A DNA stretch of 64,000 nt from Tichowtungia sp964398915 (GTDB taxonomy: Bacteria; Verrucomicrobiota; Kiritimatiellia; Kiritimatiellales; Tichowtungiaceae). Position 1 is the first letter of the stretch. Each line of letters opens with the position of its first letter. Shown here piece by piece: positions 62,533-64,000 of this stretch. A program made the translations under genes and the position numbers. The stretch lies in NCBI GenBank assembly GCA_964398915.1, contig CAYNOR010000010.1, positions 38,275-102,274 of the forward strand. Reading direction: 5' to 3'. The notes below the pieces were generated by a model. The model ran no database searches, was not told the DNA's origin, and worked only from the letters and a program-made list of their open reading frames with translations.

Positions 62533-62540
62533 AACGGAAT
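62511..62540. repeat. 15-base tandem duplication containing the start codon
   Basis: The unit TTTTCATAACGGAAT occurs twice in a row. On the minus strand each copy begins with ATGAAAAA, so two in-frame starts (residues 1 and 6) are created. An AGAGG is at the upstream side, which makes the first ATG the likelier start. Confidence 0.85.
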
Positions 62541-62575
62541 CGATCCTCTTGTTTTTATTTTTTCTGGATTACGCC

Positions 62576-62604
62576 GTATGGTTCCCGCCTTTCGGTAACC
62601 ATAC
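62576..62604. promoter_or_regulatory. GTATGGTT inverted repeat in the divergent region
   Basis: GTATGGTT (62576-62583) and AACCATAC (62597-62604) are perfect complements 13 bases apart. They lie between the divergent LamG/TIM-barrel and XylR-type genes and could be an operator or a leader hairpin. Confidence 0.4.
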
Positions 62605-62664
62605 ACCTTTTCTGAATTCACTTGTAGCGTAGTTTGTCTGGCTCCGATCATCTAATCAATTCAG

Positions 62665-62702
62665 CCCGTGTTTTATGCCAATCGACCCGTGTTTTATGCC
62701 AA
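62665..62702 (+). promoter_or_regulatory. Direct repeat of CCCGTGTTTTATGCCAA, candidate operator
   Basis: The 17-base unit occurs twice (62665-62681 and 62686-62702), 21 bases apart start to start, which is two turns of DNA. XylR/AraC regulators often bind direct repeats of this spacing. It lies between the divergent secreted-protein and regulator genes. Confidence 0.5.
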
Positions 62703-62737
62703 GTGATGGCTGGAACGCCAAGGAAGGTTGGCATAGG

Positions 62738-63916
62738 ATGCACACGGATAATCCGGAGTCATGCATGTTGAGAACCCATAAAACAAAACTCGGCGAACGC
62801 CAGCAAGTCTTGCTTGCGCTGGAGTGGTATGTTCAGGAGATCCATCGGGGCGTGGCGCAGTATGCGCACGAGCACCACTGGATACTGCATGACGGTCTGG
62901 CCTACAACGGACAGCAACTACCTGAGAAGCTGCACTACGACGGCATCATCACCCTGCTCGTCCATCCGGACCATTTCATCACCCGCCAGATCATTGCCCA
63001 GGCGAAGGTGCCGGTGGTGGATTTAAACGATGATTGCCCCGAGATCAAACTGCCTCGCGTGCTGGCGGATAATGAGACCATCGGGCGGGTGGCCGCCGAA
63101 CACCTGATCAGCCGGGGCTTCCGTAACCTGGTTTACTATCAAACATCCAACTCTGTTGGGGCACTGGAGCGGCGGGCGGGCTTTCGGCAGGCGGTCGAAG
63201 CAGCACGGCGGGATTTTTTCCTGCTAAACGCGGTACAGGCGTTCCGCGCGGCAGACACGTTACAACACCGGTTGGACTGGATGGCACGCAAGCTGGTACT
63301 ATTGCCTCGTCCCTTCGGCATGATGTGCCAATATGATGTGACGGCCAACGAGATGTGCATAGCATGCGGTCACGCCGGGCTGCGGGTGCCGGAGGAGGTG
63401 GCAATTGTGGGGGTGGACAATCTCACCACCTCCGCCGAATTGGGAGAGATGCCACTCACCAGCGTAGACAGCAACTTGCATGGCCGGGGCTATCAGAGTG
63501 CGGCGTTGCTCGACCGGCTCATGCGCGGCGAGAAGCCGCCTTGCGAACCGGTCCGAGTCCCGCCCAAGGGTCTTGTGGTGCGGCGCAGCACCGACATTCT
63601 GATGATCAAAGACCCGGCGGTGGCGGCGGCGCTGACTTACATCAACTTGCATTTTCGGGAACCCCTCCGTGTGGAGGCCGTCGCGCAAGCCGCGGGTCTG
63701 TCGCTCCGTAGCCTCTACCGGCACTTTCGCGAGAACACCGGGCGTTCTGTTGCGGAAGAAATCGAACGCCTGCGGGTGGCTTATGCCCAGCAGATGCTGA
63801 CCTGCACAGCGATAAAGATACAGTCCGTCGCCCGAGAGGCGGGCTTCGCTTCCCCCGAAAGCATGTCTGGAGCCTTTCTCAAGCATGTAGGGAAACACCC
63901 TTCAGCCTGCCGGTGA
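62738..63916 (+). CDS. XylR-type transcriptional regulator (substrate-binding domain plus AraC HTH)
   Basis: A regulator of 392 residues from the ATG at 62738, which is preferred over 62675 because the earlier start lies inside the direct repeat at 62665-62702. A LacI/periplasmic-binding-type domain (about residues 15-275; VVDLNDDCPEIKLPRVLADN, VAIVGVDNLTTSAELGE) is followed by an AraC helix-turn-helix pair (AVAQAAGLSLRSLYRHFREN, SVAREAGFASPESMSGAF) near the C-terminus. The end (GKHPSACR) is close to the usual PSAYR tail. Such regulators switch on sugar-utilisation genes when they bind a sugar. It is divergent from the LamG/TIM-barrel gene, which it likely controls. Confidence 0.85.
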   Translation: MHTDNPESCMLRTHKTKLGERQQVLLALEWYVQEIHRGVAQYAHEHHWILHDGLAYNGQQLPEKLHYDGIITLLVHPDHFITRQIIAQAKVPVVDLNDDCPEIKLPRVLADNETIGRVAAEHLISRGFRNLVYYQTSNSVGALERRAGFRQAVEAARRDFFLLNAVQAFRAADTLQHRLDWMARKLVLLPRPFGMMCQYDVTANEMCIACGHAGLRVPEEVAIVGVDNLTTSAELGEMPLTSVDSNLHGRGYQSAALLDRLMRGEKPPCEPVRVPPKGLVVRRSTDILMIKDPAVAAALTYINLHFREPLRVEAVAQAAGLSLRSLYRHFRENTGRSVAEEIERLRVAYAQQMLTCTAIKIQSVAREAGFASPESMSGAFLKHVGKHPSACR

Positions 63917-64000
63917 AGGGTGCCGTTCAGGCCCATCCCTGTTCATGCTAGAGCGTTTCACGATTGAGAAACCGTAATATAGCATGACGAAAACCAGCCG
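63917..64000. repeat. Right edge: AGAGCG...ACGATTGAGA fragment
   Basis: Contains TAGAGCGTTTCACGATTG at about 63950, a near match of the fragment at 39878-39898. No gene is seen in the 84 bases before the window ends. Confidence 0.4.

Overview
The window reads as a stretch of chromosome from a PVC-superphylum bacterium, most like Kiritimatiellota/Verrucomicrobiota. This is an inference from content. There is a PEP-CTERM surface protein built from autotransporter-type beta-strand repeats, a secreted mosaic with a formylglycine-enzyme-like domain, a XylR-type sugar regulator beside a LamG/TIM-barrel secreted protein, lysine-rich protein tails, and many palindromic intergenic elements. Most genes are ordinary housekeeping genes with good ribosome-binding sites; no rRNA, tRNA, integrase, transposase, phage gene or CRISPR array was seen.

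Layout. 1-3 kb: the end of a flavodoxin/ferredoxin (EFR1-type) gene, then a convergent two-gene carboxyspermidine (polyamine) operon whose dehydrogenase has a histone-like lysine tail. 3.2-4.8 kb: a PIN-domain toxin with a small overlapping partner, followed by 800 bases of repeats. 4.8-8.5 kb: a 1169-residue secreted mosaic protein and a tiny Cys-rich protein. 8.5-13 kb: an SDR oxidoreductase (with a decayed copy of its end beside it) and tig-clpP-clpX. 13-14.7 kb: divergent amrS and amrB. 15-20.3 kb: a chaperone and translation-quality block, dnaK-groES-groEL then rpoZ-smpB, with a sigma-54-type promoter in front of dnaK. 20.4-25.1 kb: leftward operon purA-uppS-cdsA-rseP-small protein. 25.2-27.6 kb: amrA-glycosyltransferase-deacetylase operon. 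27.7-34.5 kb: pyk, alkD-like, argS, a DUF2934 protein, a sodium symporter and dapB. 34.6-40 kb: a zinc-ribbon membrane protein, an RdgC-like protein, a DEAD-box helicase and RNase PH. 40-46.5 kb: response regulator plus PocR-domain hybrid kinase, then the PEP-CTERM repeat protein. 46.6-51.5 kb: galE-cinA(N-terminal)-membrane protein and hrpB. 51.7-60.1 kb: a secreted protein, a second EFR1-type protein, thiC with a TPP riboswitch, a flavodiiron protein, purine nucleoside phosphorylase plus carbonic anhydrase, and cardiolipin synthase. 60.2-64 kb: an AraC gene remnant, the LamG/TIM-barrel secreted protein and a divergent XylR-type regulator.

How the genes work together. Proteostasis is concentrated in 9.7-20 kb (trigger factor, ClpXP, DnaK, GroESL, SmpB). 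Envelope building sits in 20-27 kb (undecaprenyl and CDP-diacylglycerol synthesis, site-2 protease). All three proteins of the AmmeMemoRadiSam set are present but split over two loci 13 kb apart. The least explained pieces are the lysine-tailed carboxyspermidine dehydrogenase, the sigma-54 promoter at dnaK, the PIN-associated small protein, the domain-inserted TIM-barrel protein with a candidate operator pair, and several families of intergenic inverted repeats, one of them a MITE-like pair flanking thiC and the flavodiiron gene.
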